DNA of 64,000 bases from NIC37A-2 sp050289625. Lineage in GTDB: Bacteria; Myxococcota_A; Polyangia; Polyangiales; Polyangiaceae. The stretch lies in NCBI GenBank assembly GCA_050289625.1, contig JBNKGC010000003.1, positions 1 to 64,000 of the forward strand, read 5' to 3'. The position numbers and the translations under genes were made by a program. The notes beneath the pieces were generated by a model that was not told where the DNA came from, searched no databases, and saw only the letters and a list, made by a program, of their open reading frames with translations. Every line of letters starts with the position of its first letter. The first letter of the stretch is position 1. Below are positions 50,966-58,830 of this stretch, in pieces.

Positions 50966-51970
50966 CTATTCCCACTCACCATGAAGGGGCCGGGCCAACA
51001 GGTCCCGCACCGCCTGGCGCGTCGGTTTCCCTTCATGCAAGACCGCATACACCTCTTCGGTGATGGGAAGCTCGATGCCCAGTTTGCCCGCGAGCTGGTG
51101 AGCGCTCCGCGCGGTGCGGTACCCCTCTGCCACGCCTGGAAGACCTTCGAGTGCAGCCTGGACCCCCTTGCCTCTGCCGAGCTCGTAACCAAGCGTCCTG
51201 TTCCGAGACAGCTCGCCCGTGCACGTGAGGATGAGATCCCCGATGCCCGAGAGGCCCGCGAGCGTCAGCACCTGTCCGCCTTTGGCCGTGGCAAGGCGTG
51301 CCATCTCGGCGATGCCGCGTGTGATGAGCGCAGCGCGGGTGTTGTGGCCGAAACCGAGGCCGTCACAGGCGCCCGCGGCAATCGCGATCACGTTCTTGAG
51401 GGCTCCCCCCACCTCGACGCCCACCGGATCGTCGCTCGTGTAGACGCGCAGCCAGTCGGTGTAGAAGAGCTCCTGCGTCGCCCCGGCCAGGGCCTCGTTC
51501 TCCGCCGCCGCGACGACGTTCGTCGGGATACCCCGGGCCACTTCCTTCGCGAAGCTCGGCCCGGACAGGAAGGCCGAACGAGGGCCTGCGTCCGCTCCGA
51601 GCACGTCGACGATGACTTCGCTGAGCAGCATGAGCGACTCGTTTTCGATTCCCTTGCTCGCGCATACCCAACGCAGGCTCGGTGGCGCCACCTCAGCCGC
51701 GCCCTCGAGCACGCTGCGAACGGCGTGGGTCGGCACCACGATGATGCCCCACTCGACACCACCCAACGCCTCCGTCAAGTCGCTCGTCACCCCCAGCCCC
51801 TCGGGCAGGGGGGCGCCTGGGAGAAACTCACGATTTTCACCGTCGGCGCGCATCCTCGCGGCATGCGCCTCGTGCCAGGTCCAAAGGGCCGTTTCGTGGC
51901 CCTTCCCAGCAAGAACACGAGCAAGCGCAGTACCCCACGCTCCCGCTCCCAGCACTGCGACTCGACTCAC
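50966..51970 (-). CDS. gpsA: glycerol-3-phosphate dehydrogenase [NAD(P)+]
   Basis: A 334-residue cytosolic enzyme that reduces dihydroxyacetone phosphate to glycerol-3-phosphate for phospholipid synthesis. GTG 51970 is chosen because VAVLGAGAWGTALARVLAGK immediately follows; an upstream in-frame start would add about 30 unlikely residues. Other motifs are SGPSFAKEVARGIPT, GGALKNVIAIAAGACDGLGF (catalytic Lys) and LAGLSGIGDLILTCTGELSR (substrate-binding). Length is normal. Confidence 0.96.
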   Translation of the reverse strand: MSRVAVLGAGAWGTALARVLAGKGHETALWTWHEAHAARMRADGENREFLPGAPLPEGLGVTSDLTEALGGVEWGIIVVPTHAVRSVLEGAAEVAPPSLRWVCASKGIENESLMLLSEVIVDVLGADAGPRSAFLSGPSFAKEVARGIPTNVVAAAENEALAGATQELFYTDWLRVYTSDDPVGVEVGGALKNVIAIAAGACDGLGFGHNTRAALITRGIAEMARLATAKGGQVLTLAGLSGIGDLILTCTGELSRNRTLGYELGRGKGVQAALEGLPGVAEGYRTARSAHQLAGKLGIELPITEEVYAVLHEGKPTRQAVRDLLARPLHGEWE

Positions 51971-52114
51971 GCAGCGCAGACTACTCCGCCACCCGGCGGT
52001 GTCACGCGTTCGACCCGAACCCAGCCGATTCGGAGGCGTCAAGGCAGCGGGGCGCAAAACCCGGAGTCGGAATGCGAAGGCGGGGTCAGCTGTTGCGGGA
52101 GAGGCTTCGTCGAT

Positions 52115-53278
52115 ATGCTCGCCCCGATGCGACTGATGACTCGCTCGACCAAGGGAAAACCTCTTGCGCGGGGGCGCTCCTCGTCTGCTCGGCTTCGCCG
52201 TGCGTGGCAGGGCAAACCATTGCTCGCTCTGGCGTTCGCCCTGATGGGGGCTTCGTTCACCGGGTGCGCCACCAAGGAAACCCTCGGGACGTCCACGCTC
52301 TCGGTGGTCGGGTCAGGGGTCGTGAACGACCCGGCGAACAAGTCGCTGCGATTCGACATTCTCCGCTTCGGCTTGGAGCGATTTTGCGAGGAGATGCGCG
52401 TTCGCGGGGCGCCCCTGAAGCTCCACGACGACCAACCGGTGATGGGTCGATTCTACGCCGACGCGTGCCAGTCGCAGATTCTCGACGAGGGCAACCGGAA
52501 CGCCCTCGTCGTTCAGTTCGAGGGTCGTGGCTACGCATGGACCAACCTGACCGGTCGCATCGGTTTTCGCGCTCGCGGGTTGGTGGAATTCGCTCCCGAC
52601 TTCCAGATGGAAGACGACGCGATGTACGTCTACTTCCGGGCTACCCAAGTCGACGCGAGCGATTTCGAGCTCCTGATGGTCGAATCGAGCGCCGTGACCC
52701 AAGCGGCCCAGGCGACCGGGGTCGACGCTGCTCGGGTGGGGCGAGCCGTCGTGGACGGTCAGCTGAAGCGCGGCTTCACGGTGATTCGCTACGACAAGGA
52801 CGGGAGCACCGACTTCGAGCTCGGACTCGTCCCGAAAGGCCAGGAGCCGTTTCGACCCTACACGGTCGTCTCCTCATCGAAGGAAACCCTCACCAACGGA
52901 CGCACGGAAGTGCACTCGGGGCAGCAGGACTACATCGGTCACCTGCTCGTGCCCGACGATGACCAAGCACTCACCCTCACGATGCGTCTCGACGGTGCTC
53001 CCGGCGCAGACGTCGTTCTCCTCCCCGCTCGCAACGCGAAGCTGATGCTCGAGCGCTACACCCAAAGCCCCGGAGCCGTCCCGCTGGTCGCACACGCCAG
53101 CTTCTCGGCCACACTCGGTCCGGGTGCGCCGTTTCGGGCGGAAGTTCCGCTCCCTCGTGGGGAATATTTCCTCGTCCTCGACCATTCCTCGGTGATCGGT
53201 GCGACTGCACCCCCCACTGAGCCGGCCGACGCGCCCGCCAAGGTCGACTACTTGGTGCAACTGGGAGACGCCCCTTAG
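52115..53278 (+). CDS. lipoprotein of unknown function
   Basis: A 387-residue lipoprotein. ATG 52115 is chosen because GGAGAGG lies ten bases upstream; two other in-frame ATGs (52127, 52136) also exist. The signal ends in a lipobox GASFTGC near residue 50, after a basic stretch of about 30 residues. The mature part is a beta-rich protein with segments such as FEGRGYAWTNLTGRIGFRA and a C-terminal YFLVLDHSSVIG stretch. I recognise no domain. The longer open frame upstream is antisense to gpsA and not real. A REP-like palindrome follows the stop. Confidence 0.75.
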   Translation: MLAPMRLMTRSTKGKPLARGRSSSARLRRAWQGKPLLALAFALMGASFTGCATKETLGTSTLSVVGSGVVNDPANKSLRFDILRFGLERFCEEMRVRGAPLKLHDDQPVMGRFYADACQSQILDEGNRNALVVQFEGRGYAWTNLTGRIGFRARGLVEFAPDFQMEDDAMYVYFRATQVDASDFELLMVESSAVTQAAQATGVDAARVGRAVVDGQLKRGFTVIRYDKDGSTDFELGLVPKGQEPFRPYTVVSSSKETLTNGRTEVHSGQQDYIGHLLVPDDDQALTLTMRLDGAPGADVVLLPARNAKLMLERYTQSPGAVPLVAHASFSATLGPGAPFRAEVPLPRGEYFLVLDHSSVIGATAPPTEPADAPAKVDYLVQLGDAP

Positions 53279-53279
53279 G

Positions 53280-53299
53280 GACCATCGCTTGCGATGGTC
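53280..53299. repeat. REP-like palindrome (GC-TT-GC centre)
   Basis: GACCATCGC TT GCGATGGTC has perfect 9-bp arms, one base after the lipoprotein stop. Related elements are at 32246-32267 and 32433-32466. It may also serve as a terminator. Confidence 0.6.
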
Positions 53300-53427
53300 G
53301 ACAGCGGCAGGTGCAGACTACCCGGCTCTCGCAGCCGAGTCGGGCCGAATTCCGCGGGAAGCGCCGCTTGCCCACCCCAGAACCGGCGACTAGGGTTCCG
53401 TCGCCGTGCTCCCCAGGACATCGCCAC

Positions 53428-54768
53428 GTGAACAGTAAGGTCTACCGCTTCGTCTATTGGCCCCTGTGGTTCATCGCGCTGCCCCTCGGCCTGGCCGCGC
53501 TCGCCGTGTGGCTCTTGTCTCCAGGGGAGCAAGCCATTCCGAGAGGTGGGCTCAGCGGCGTCCGATGGTTCGTCCAGGATCAGAAGGTCCCAGCGATGAT
53601 CGTGCTCTTCACGATCTTCGAAATGGTCATCTACCAGTTCCGTCACTCGCTGCCGTGGTCGGACAAGATGGGGATTGCGGGTCGTGCCGGACTCCCCCAG
53701 GAGCTACGCCGGGACTACGAGCAGGCGGGGCAGCTGCTCGACGAGGCCAATCGAATCCTCCGCAAGCACAAGAAGGCCGTGCAGCGAAAGCTCCGGGCGG
53801 AGGATCGCGACGCCTTGGCCGACGGCCTTGCTGCGTTGAAGCAAGCGATGGCGGCCGAGCCGCTGAACGTCGAGGCATTCAACGATGCCTACGACCGAGC
53901 CGCCGAGTTGATCCACAAGCACCTGGCTACCTGGCAACGCGGGGAAATCCGCGAGTACACGGAGTCCATTCTCATCGCCGTCGGCGTCGCGCTCCTCCTC
54001 CGAGCGTTCGTGGTCGAAGCATTCAAGATCCCGAGCGGATCGATGCTTCCGACCTTGCAGATCCAGGATCACATCTTCGTCAACAAGTTCGCCTACGGCC
54101 CGAACATCCCCCTCACGAAGAAGCGCCTGCTGCCGGATCTCCCTCCGGCCTACGGCGACGTGATGGTCTTCGAGTTCCCCGATCCCAATCCGAAGAACCC
54201 GCGCCAGGACTACATCAAACGGGTCATCGCGCTACCGGGGGACGAGCTGAAGGTCCAGGACGGGCGTCCCACGATCAACGGCTGGGAAGTCCCTCGGTGC
54301 CGCGTGGGCAACTACGTCTTCGACGAAGGCGAGAAGGATTTCCAGAAAGAGGGCGAGCTCTACGTCGAGTTCCTAGGGGACTACTCCTACCTGACGCTGT
54401 TCGAGGTCGGGACACCAGCGAGCCGCGCGCGCACCTACCACGTCAAAGAAGACGAAGTTTGGGTGCTCGGGGACAACCGAAACAACAGCAGCGACTCACG
54501 CGCGTGGAATCACGGGCGAGGGGGCGGCGTTCCCTTCGAGAACATCAAGGGTCGCTCGATGTTCGTGTGGCTCTCGTTCAACAATCGCGGGCACGATCTA
54601 CTCGGGGTGACCTGGGATCGTCTGTTTCACGACGTCCTCGGGCGGCCGGTCCTCCCCAGGGAGGCCCCACCAGAGCTCGACGCCGGAATCCAGCGCTGCC
54701 TGGAGGCTCGACCGGCAAACACCACTCCGCCGCCCCCCGCGCCTGGCGAAAAACATGCCGGCCGCTGA
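53428..54768 (+). CDS. lepB: signal peptidase I with long N-terminal insertion
   Basis: A 446-residue inner-membrane serine protease that removes signal peptides. The catalytic Ser205 is in IPSGSMLPTLQIQD and the general base Lys264 in YIKRVIALPGDEL, and the GDNRNNSSDSR box is also present. The protein starts at GTG 53428 with two hydrophobic segments (about 10-30 and 55-71). An unusual charged, helical stretch at about 80-175 (rich in Arg, Lys, Glu and Asp) precedes the third segment at 180-197 and the catalytic domain. Typical LepB has no such insert. The C-terminus is Pro-rich. Confidence 0.94.
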   Translation: MNSKVYRFVYWPLWFIALPLGLAALAVWLLSPGEQAIPRGGLSGVRWFVQDQKVPAMIVLFTIFEMVIYQFRHSLPWSDKMGIAGRAGLPQELRRDYEQAGQLLDEANRILRKHKKAVQRKLRAEDRDALADGLAALKQAMAAEPLNVEAFNDAYDRAAELIHKHLATWQRGEIREYTESILIAVGVALLLRAFVVEAFKIPSGSMLPTLQIQDHIFVNKFAYGPNIPLTKKRLLPDLPPAYGDVMVFEFPDPNPKNPRQDYIKRVIALPGDELKVQDGRPTINGWEVPRCRVGNYVFDEGEKDFQKEGELYVEFLGDYSYLTLFEVGTPASRARTYHVKEDEVWVLGDNRNNSSDSRAWNHGRGGGVPFENIKGRSMFVWLSFNNRGHDLLGVTWDRLFHDVLGRPVLPREAPPELDAGIQRCLEARPANTTPPPPAPGEKHAGR

Positions 54769-54838
54769 GCGGCGCGGGAAAGCGCATTACCGCACGCCTT
54801 CGCGATAGGCTCGGAAGGCTCGAGAGCAGGATGGCGAG

Positions 54839-54907
54839 CACGTGGGCATCGTTCACGTGGGTATGGTTGGTCGCGTGGGCATCGTTGGTCGCGTGGGCAT
54901 CGTTGGG
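54839..54907 (+). repeat. 15-18 bp tandem repeat between convergent genes
   Basis: Four copies: CACGTGGGCATCGTT (54839-54853), then CACGTGGGTATGGTTGGT, CGCGTGGGCATCGTTGGT and CGCGTGGGCATCGTTGGG (to 54907). It lies between the convergent ends of lepB and the small membrane protein gene. A frame through it gives an ORF with no known homology, so I treat it as non-coding. Confidence 0.8.
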
Positions 54908-54980
54908 CGACATGGCTCCCTTGCTACGCGAGCGAGCCACCTGCCCTTCCCCGCGGCCGAAACGCCCCTTCCAGGGCGCT

Positions 54981-55352
54981 TCACGCCGACGGTGGCGGGC
55001 GAAAGCCCCCGAGGGCGATGCCGAGCTGCTCCCGCTCTTTCCGTGCGCGTCCGGCCCGCACCATGGTCACCACGAGGGTGGCGAGCCAGGTCAGGTCCAG
55101 AGCGCCATTCAGGATGCTCCGCACCGCGCTGGGGGTCACCGCGTACGTCAGGACCATGTCGAGCGAGAACTTGAGAAAGCAGGCCCAGAGCGCGACGGAG
55201 TACACCGAGGCTTCTCGTGCCCGCCAGGCTTCGAACTTGTCCTTGTCGACCCGAGGAAAATCCTTCGCCTGACGTGAGCTGACGTCGAGCTTCCGGATCG
55301 TGAACAGAATGCCGAAAATCACGGCGAGAATGTCCAGGATGTCGGGGCCCAT
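54981..55352 (-). CDS. small membrane protein
   Basis: A 123-residue protein with an N-terminal hydrophobic segment (ILDILAVIFGILFTI) and one or two more (SVALWACFLKFSLDMVLTYA, LDLTWLATLVVTMV). A charged cytoplasmic region (about 17-45) separates the segments. No domain is recognised. The gene is convergent with lepB and divergent from the PfkB kinase gene, with 31 bases between their starts, so the two may share a promoter region. Confidence 0.6.
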   Translation of the reverse strand: MGPDILDILAVIFGILFTIRKLDVSSRQAKDFPRVDKDKFEAWRAREASVYSVALWACFLKFSLDMVLTYAVTPSAVRSILNGALDLTWLATLVVTMVRAGRARKEREQLGIALGGFRPPPSA

Positions 55353-55383
55353 GAGGACGCCGGCGTAGTACGCTCCTCGCGCC

Positions 55384-56283
55384 GTGTCGAGACGAGCCTT
55401 CGTACAAGCTCCATCGAAGCGATCGGCCGCTGCCGCTCCCCTCGTCGTAAGTTGGGGCGAGCTCCTTTGGGATCTGTACCCGAACGCGGCCCATCTGGGC
55501 GGGGCCAGCGCAAACGTCGCCCATCACGCGGCGCAGATCGGATGCCGGAGCTACCTCGTCAGTCGCGTCGGGGACGATTCGCTCGGGCGCGCAGCCCTCG
55601 ACTCGATGCGGCGCGCGGGTGTCAACGTGGAGTTCGTCGCCATCGACCCGCAAGCGCCGACCGGCACCGTTCGAGTCGCATTCGAGGACGGCCAACCCCG
55701 CTACACCATCGGCGACGGCGTCGCTTGGGACCGGATTCGCGCATCGGGTGCGCTCGTAGACTTGGTCGCGGAAGCGGACGCGTTTTGCTTCGGAACGCTC
55801 GCCCAACGCACCCCCCTCGCCTTCGACGAGCTCGCCCGAGCTCTCGGGCCACGGCCACGCGCTCTTCGGGTACTCGACTTGAACCTGCGCGCTCCGCACG
55901 ACGGCGCAGACCTCGCCGCGCGCTCGATCGCTTTGTGCGACGTGCTCAAGCTGAACGATCACGAGCTGGATGCAGCGCGTGCGCTGCTCGACGCGCCCGA
56001 CCTCGTCTCGTGGGTGTTCGAGAGCTCCCCCGTGCGTGTCGTCGCCGTCACCCATGGCGCTGGAGGCAGCACGCTCTTCACCCGTCACACTCGGGCGTTC
56101 GCCCCCGGGTTTCCGTCGTCCGGGCGGGACCCGGTGGGAGCCGGTGACGCCTTCACTGCCGTGCTCGCCAGCGAGCTTGCGCGCGGGCGTCCGCTGCCGG
56201 AGGTCGCCGAGAAGGCCAATCGATACGCGGCCTGGGTGGCAGGCCAGGTCGGGGGCATGCCCCAGGGCGGCCCCGAGCTCTGA
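55384..56283 (+). CDS. PfkB-family carbohydrate kinase (fructokinase-like)
   Basis: A 299-residue sugar kinase. The N-terminal substrate-binding motif is GGASANVAHHAAQIGCRSYL, and the ATP-binding/catalytic motif is DPVGAGDAFTAVLASELARG with the conserved Asp. The DLNLRAP stretch (about residue 162) is the usual sugar-binding motif. It resembles fructokinases, but the sugar is not determined by sequence. Start GTG 55384 lies 31 bases from the divergent small membrane protein. Confidence 0.9.
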   Translation: MSRRAFVQAPSKRSAAAAPLVVSWGELLWDLYPNAAHLGGASANVAHHAAQIGCRSYLVSRVGDDSLGRAALDSMRRAGVNVEFVAIDPQAPTGTVRVAFEDGQPRYTIGDGVAWDRIRASGALVDLVAEADAFCFGTLAQRTPLAFDELARALGPRPRALRVLDLNLRAPHDGADLAARSIALCDVLKLNDHELDAARALLDAPDLVSWVFESSPVRVVAVTHGAGGSTLFTRHTRAFAPGFPSSGRDPVGAGDAFTAVLASELARGRPLPEVAEKANRYAAWVAGQVGGMPQGGPEL

Positions 56284-56318
56284 CGAACGACGCGGGCCGC
56301 TTGCGACCGATCAGTGCT

Positions 56319-57134
56319 TCAAGCGCGGCGGGGTCCCGGTCGCCGACTCCGACGAGCGACGCCCGAGAGCCATCGTTCGTTCCACGACGGACGCGGCGGT
56401 GGAAAAGACGGGCGCGCCAGGAGATAGCCCTGCGCGAGGGGAGCGCCGCAGGCGCGGGCGGCACGCAACTCCTCGGGCGTCTCGATCCCTTCGACCACCA
56501 CGAGTGACCCGAGCTCGGTGCAGAGGTCGATCAGGTACTCGAGCCGCGACGCCTTCGCCGCGTCCTGATCGATACCCATCACGAGGGAGCGGTCCATCTT
56601 GACGACGTCGGGCTCCAGCTCGAGCACGCGAAACACGTCGGAGTGACCGACCCCAAAATCGTCCACCACGAGACGCGAATTCATGCGCGACGAAATCTCC
56701 CGCAGGATGCCGCGAGTGACCTCCATGTTCTCGAGCGCCGCCGCCTCGGTGATCTCGAGGTAGACCGTGCCCCGGTGGAAGGTCATCGGATCGTCCGGAC
56801 GCACGAGCCAGCGTTCAGCGAGCTCGTTGGGGTGCAGATTGATGAAGATGGCGCCGAAAGTCATGCGTGAGAAGCAGACCTCGCGAATCAATCGGCCCAG
56901 GCGACCGCAGCATCGCTCCTCCTCGGCCCGAGCAAGAAGGTCGAGCGGAGAGCGGAACTCGTTGCGCCTGCAGCGAACGAGGGCTTCATGAGCAAAGGTT
57001 CGACCCGTGGAGAGCTCGACGATGGGTTGAAACACCACGTCGAGCTCGGAGGCGCTCAGACTACGGACCGACGAGTCAGGCGCTTCGGCGTCCAACTCAT
57101 CCGAATAAGTCCATTTGATCGAAGTGCGCTCCAA
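56319..57134 (-). CDS. EAL-domain c-di-GMP phosphodiesterase
   Basis: A 271-residue stand-alone EAL protein. The start is a TTG at 57134, backed by a GAGGAAG six bases upstream. Catalytic motifs are all present: EALVR (the EAL signature), FINLHP, LEITE, VVDDFGVGHSD, VKMDRSLV, VVVEGIET and AQGYLLARP. The metal and catalytic residues therefore appear complete, so the enzyme should hydrolyse c-di-GMP to pGpG. The first 30 residues and the Pro/Arg-rich C-terminus are variable. The region upstream holds two dyad elements. Confidence 0.92.
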   Translation of the reverse strand: MERTSIKWTYSDELDAEAPDSSVRSLSASELDVVFQPIVELSTGRTFAHEALVRCRRNEFRSPLDLLARAEEERCCGRLGRLIREVCFSRMTFGAIFINLHPNELAERWLVRPDDPMTFHRGTVYLEITEAAALENMEVTRGILREISSRMNSRLVVDDFGVGHSDVFRVLELEPDVVKMDRSLVMGIDQDAAKASRLEYLIDLCTELGSLVVVEGIETPEELRAARACGAPLAQGYLLARPSFPPPRPSWNERWLSGVARRSRRPGPRRA

Positions 57135-57155
57135 GTCTTCCTCGTAAAAAGGGCG

Positions 57156-57172
57156 AACTTAGGTAAGTTACC
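57156..57172 (-). promoter_or_regulatory. overlapping palindromes upstream of EAL gene
   Basis: AACTTA-GG-TAAGTT (57156-57169) and the overlapping GGTAAGTTACC (57162-57172) form dyads 22-38 bp upstream of the TTG start. A further ACCGGA-N8-TCCGGT repeat is at 57200-57219. Likely operator region; the regulator is unknown. Confidence 0.45.
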
Positions 57173-57374
57173 ATCCCTTCCGGTAAAGCGGAACGGTCAA
57201 CCGGAACGTTTCCTCCGGTGATTCGTGGGGACGGCAGGAACGACCGAGCTCGTTCTCTTTTCGCGCACTGCCGAGAGCAGCGCGGCCCTCGGGTCCACGC
57301 GCGCATCGCAAAGGCGAAAGGCAGCTCCGCGGAAGCGCGCACGCTCCTCGCTTGCGCACATTGCGCAAAACGAA

Positions 57375-57404
57375 GAAGGGCTGCCGATGCTTCGGCAGCC
57401 CTTC
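57375..57404 (-). terminator. terminator of CBM-like lipoprotein gene
   Basis: A perfect 13-bp stem (57375-57387 with 57392-57404), loop about 4 bases, followed on the minus strand by TTCGTTTT. It lies 32 bp after the stop of the minus-strand gene at 57437. Confidence 0.8.
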
Positions 57405-57436
57405 TCATGCCTCGAGGAGGCGTAGCGAAACAGCCC

Positions 57437-58225
57437 TTACTGGACGGCGCGGATGTCGGATACGCAGAAGTCGAAGGGAACCTCCGACGCGTCGTTCGTC
57501 ACGACATGCCACGCGATCTTGATGGCGGAGGTCTTTGCGGTGAGGGGCATGCCCTCGCTTCCCCAGCACATAGTCACGAGATCGCTCAAGTTGACGGTTT
57601 GGTCGCCAGTCACCACCGGCACAGTGCTCGGGGTGCAGTACTCTTCGACGTGGTCAGCATCAGAACCAATCTCCACCTTGAAACGAATCTGCGCCGGCAC
57701 CGTAGAGCCGCTGATGTTGAAAGAGAACGCAGTGACGCTCGAGAGATCGAAGGGCATCGGATCGGCGCCCATCATCGTCGTCTGATCGATCGGCTGGTTC
57801 AGGTTGAGGCCAATGGCCGCCCCCCAGTACTCGCCGTAGCAGTCCCCACCCGGGTCGCTCGGGGTGCAGTTGAGGTCAACCTTTGCCGCAGTACCGGTGA
57901 TGCACGCGTTGGTCCCCGTGAAGTCCTCGGTCATGGTCGCGCCCGACGTAGCGTCCGCGTAGGAGAACATCGCGCCCTGGACGCCAAGCGTGTTACTGGC
58001 GCCATCGACCCAACCCTCGGTTGCCGTGAGAGGCACGCCCGCGGTTGCCGTGCCGCCACCCGTCGAGGTCCCGCCACCGGACGACGTTCCACCAGTGTTC
58101 GCCGCGCCGCCGGTCACAGCCTGCGGCCCGCCGTTTCCGCCGCCGCCCGATGTGCCGTCATCGCAGCCCACGGCTGCCGCCAAAAGAATCGAGAGACCGA
58201 GAACGCTACGAACCGAGAAAGTCAT
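57437..58225 (-). CDS. CBM-like lipoprotein
   Basis: A 262-residue lipoprotein with lipobox AAAVGC and a Gly/Thr-rich linker (about 23-65). The remaining 190 residues form a beta-rich domain with galactose-binding-like strands: GWVDGASNTLGVQGAMFSY, then FSFNISGSTVPAQIRFKVEI and a C-terminal FCVSDIRAV. Four to six cysteines may form disulfides. The pattern resembles carbohydrate-binding modules common in myxobacterial surface lipoproteins, although no family is certain. It is followed by a strong terminator and lies near a GH12-like and an LPMO-like gene, so polysaccharide binding is the likely role. Confidence 0.72.
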   Translation of the reverse strand: MTFSVRSVLGLSILLAAAVGCDDGTSGGGGNGGPQAVTGGAANTGGTSSGGGTSTGGGTATAGVPLTATEGWVDGASNTLGVQGAMFSYADATSGATMTEDFTGTNACITGTAAKVDLNCTPSDPGGDCYGEYWGAAIGLNLNQPIDQTTMMGADPMPFDLSSVTAFSFNISGSTVPAQIRFKVEIGSDADHVEEYCTPSTVPVVTGDQTVNLSDLVTMCWGSEGMPLTAKTSAIKIAWHVVTNDASEVPFDFCVSDIRAVQ

Positions 58226-58830
58226 GAGGGCGGTTTAACTCAGAGTGAAAGCCCTATCAAGAAGCTTTGGTGGCCGCTCCTTCACTTTCATGGAAATCTG
58301 CCGTGGCCAGGACCGAAAATCTCACGGTTCCAAGAGGTTACCAAAAGCACAGAAAAACGCCTGTGGAAGCGCTGCCGCATTGAACGGCGACCCAAAACCG
58401 CAATGGTTGTAATTTTGTAGTTTTGGAGAAATTTTGGACCTGCAAACCTCGCTGTCCGCAACGCGTCGCAGAGTGCTCGGGAGCGTCGAGAGGGTTCGAG
58501 TCCGCGGCAACGTTTCCACGCCGCCCATTCAGAACAGCATCAGTACAAACGAACATCCCCGATACCTTAAGCGCGAGCGCGCCCGTCAAGCTTGAGTTTT
58601 TGGCGAGGCTTTCGCGAGCACCGGAGCGGAACGTACGTGGGTACTTGAGCACCGGAGCGCAGGGAAAACGAAGCCAAAACCCAAGATCGGCGGGCGTCCT
58701 GGTCCGTTAGGATAACCGGCGGTGTACAAACGAAAGAAGCGGCGCGCCCCGACGGGACGGCTGCTTCTTTCATGGGGACCACTTACCCCGTGGGCGGCGA
58801 CTTCAATCACCCATCCGACGGGGCTGTTCA
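58226..58830. other. intergenic region between two minus-strand lipoprotein genes
   Basis: No credible gene on either strand. The end nearest 58831 holds a terminator-like hairpin (58732-58771). The promoter of the CBM-like lipoprotein gene should lie near 58226-58330, which is AT-richer than its surroundings. Confidence 0.55.
58732..58771 (-). terminator. hairpin terminator downstream of GH12-like gene
   Basis: GAAAGAAGC (58732-58740) pairs with GCTTCTTTC (58763-58771) around a GC-rich centre with an inner CCCG/CGGG pairing. It lies about 60 bp after the stop of the GH12-like gene. On the minus strand GTTTGT follows. Confidence 0.6.

Noticed and set aside
50579..52114. Upstream extension of the 52115 lipoprotein to an 899-codon frame
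   Set aside because: It overlaps gpsA and the Gly-rich membrane gene on the other strand, and the lipobox requires the start near 52115.
53457..55277. 606-codon frame through lepB and the tandem repeat
   Set aside because: Arg-rich, out of frame with lepB and without recognisable domain.
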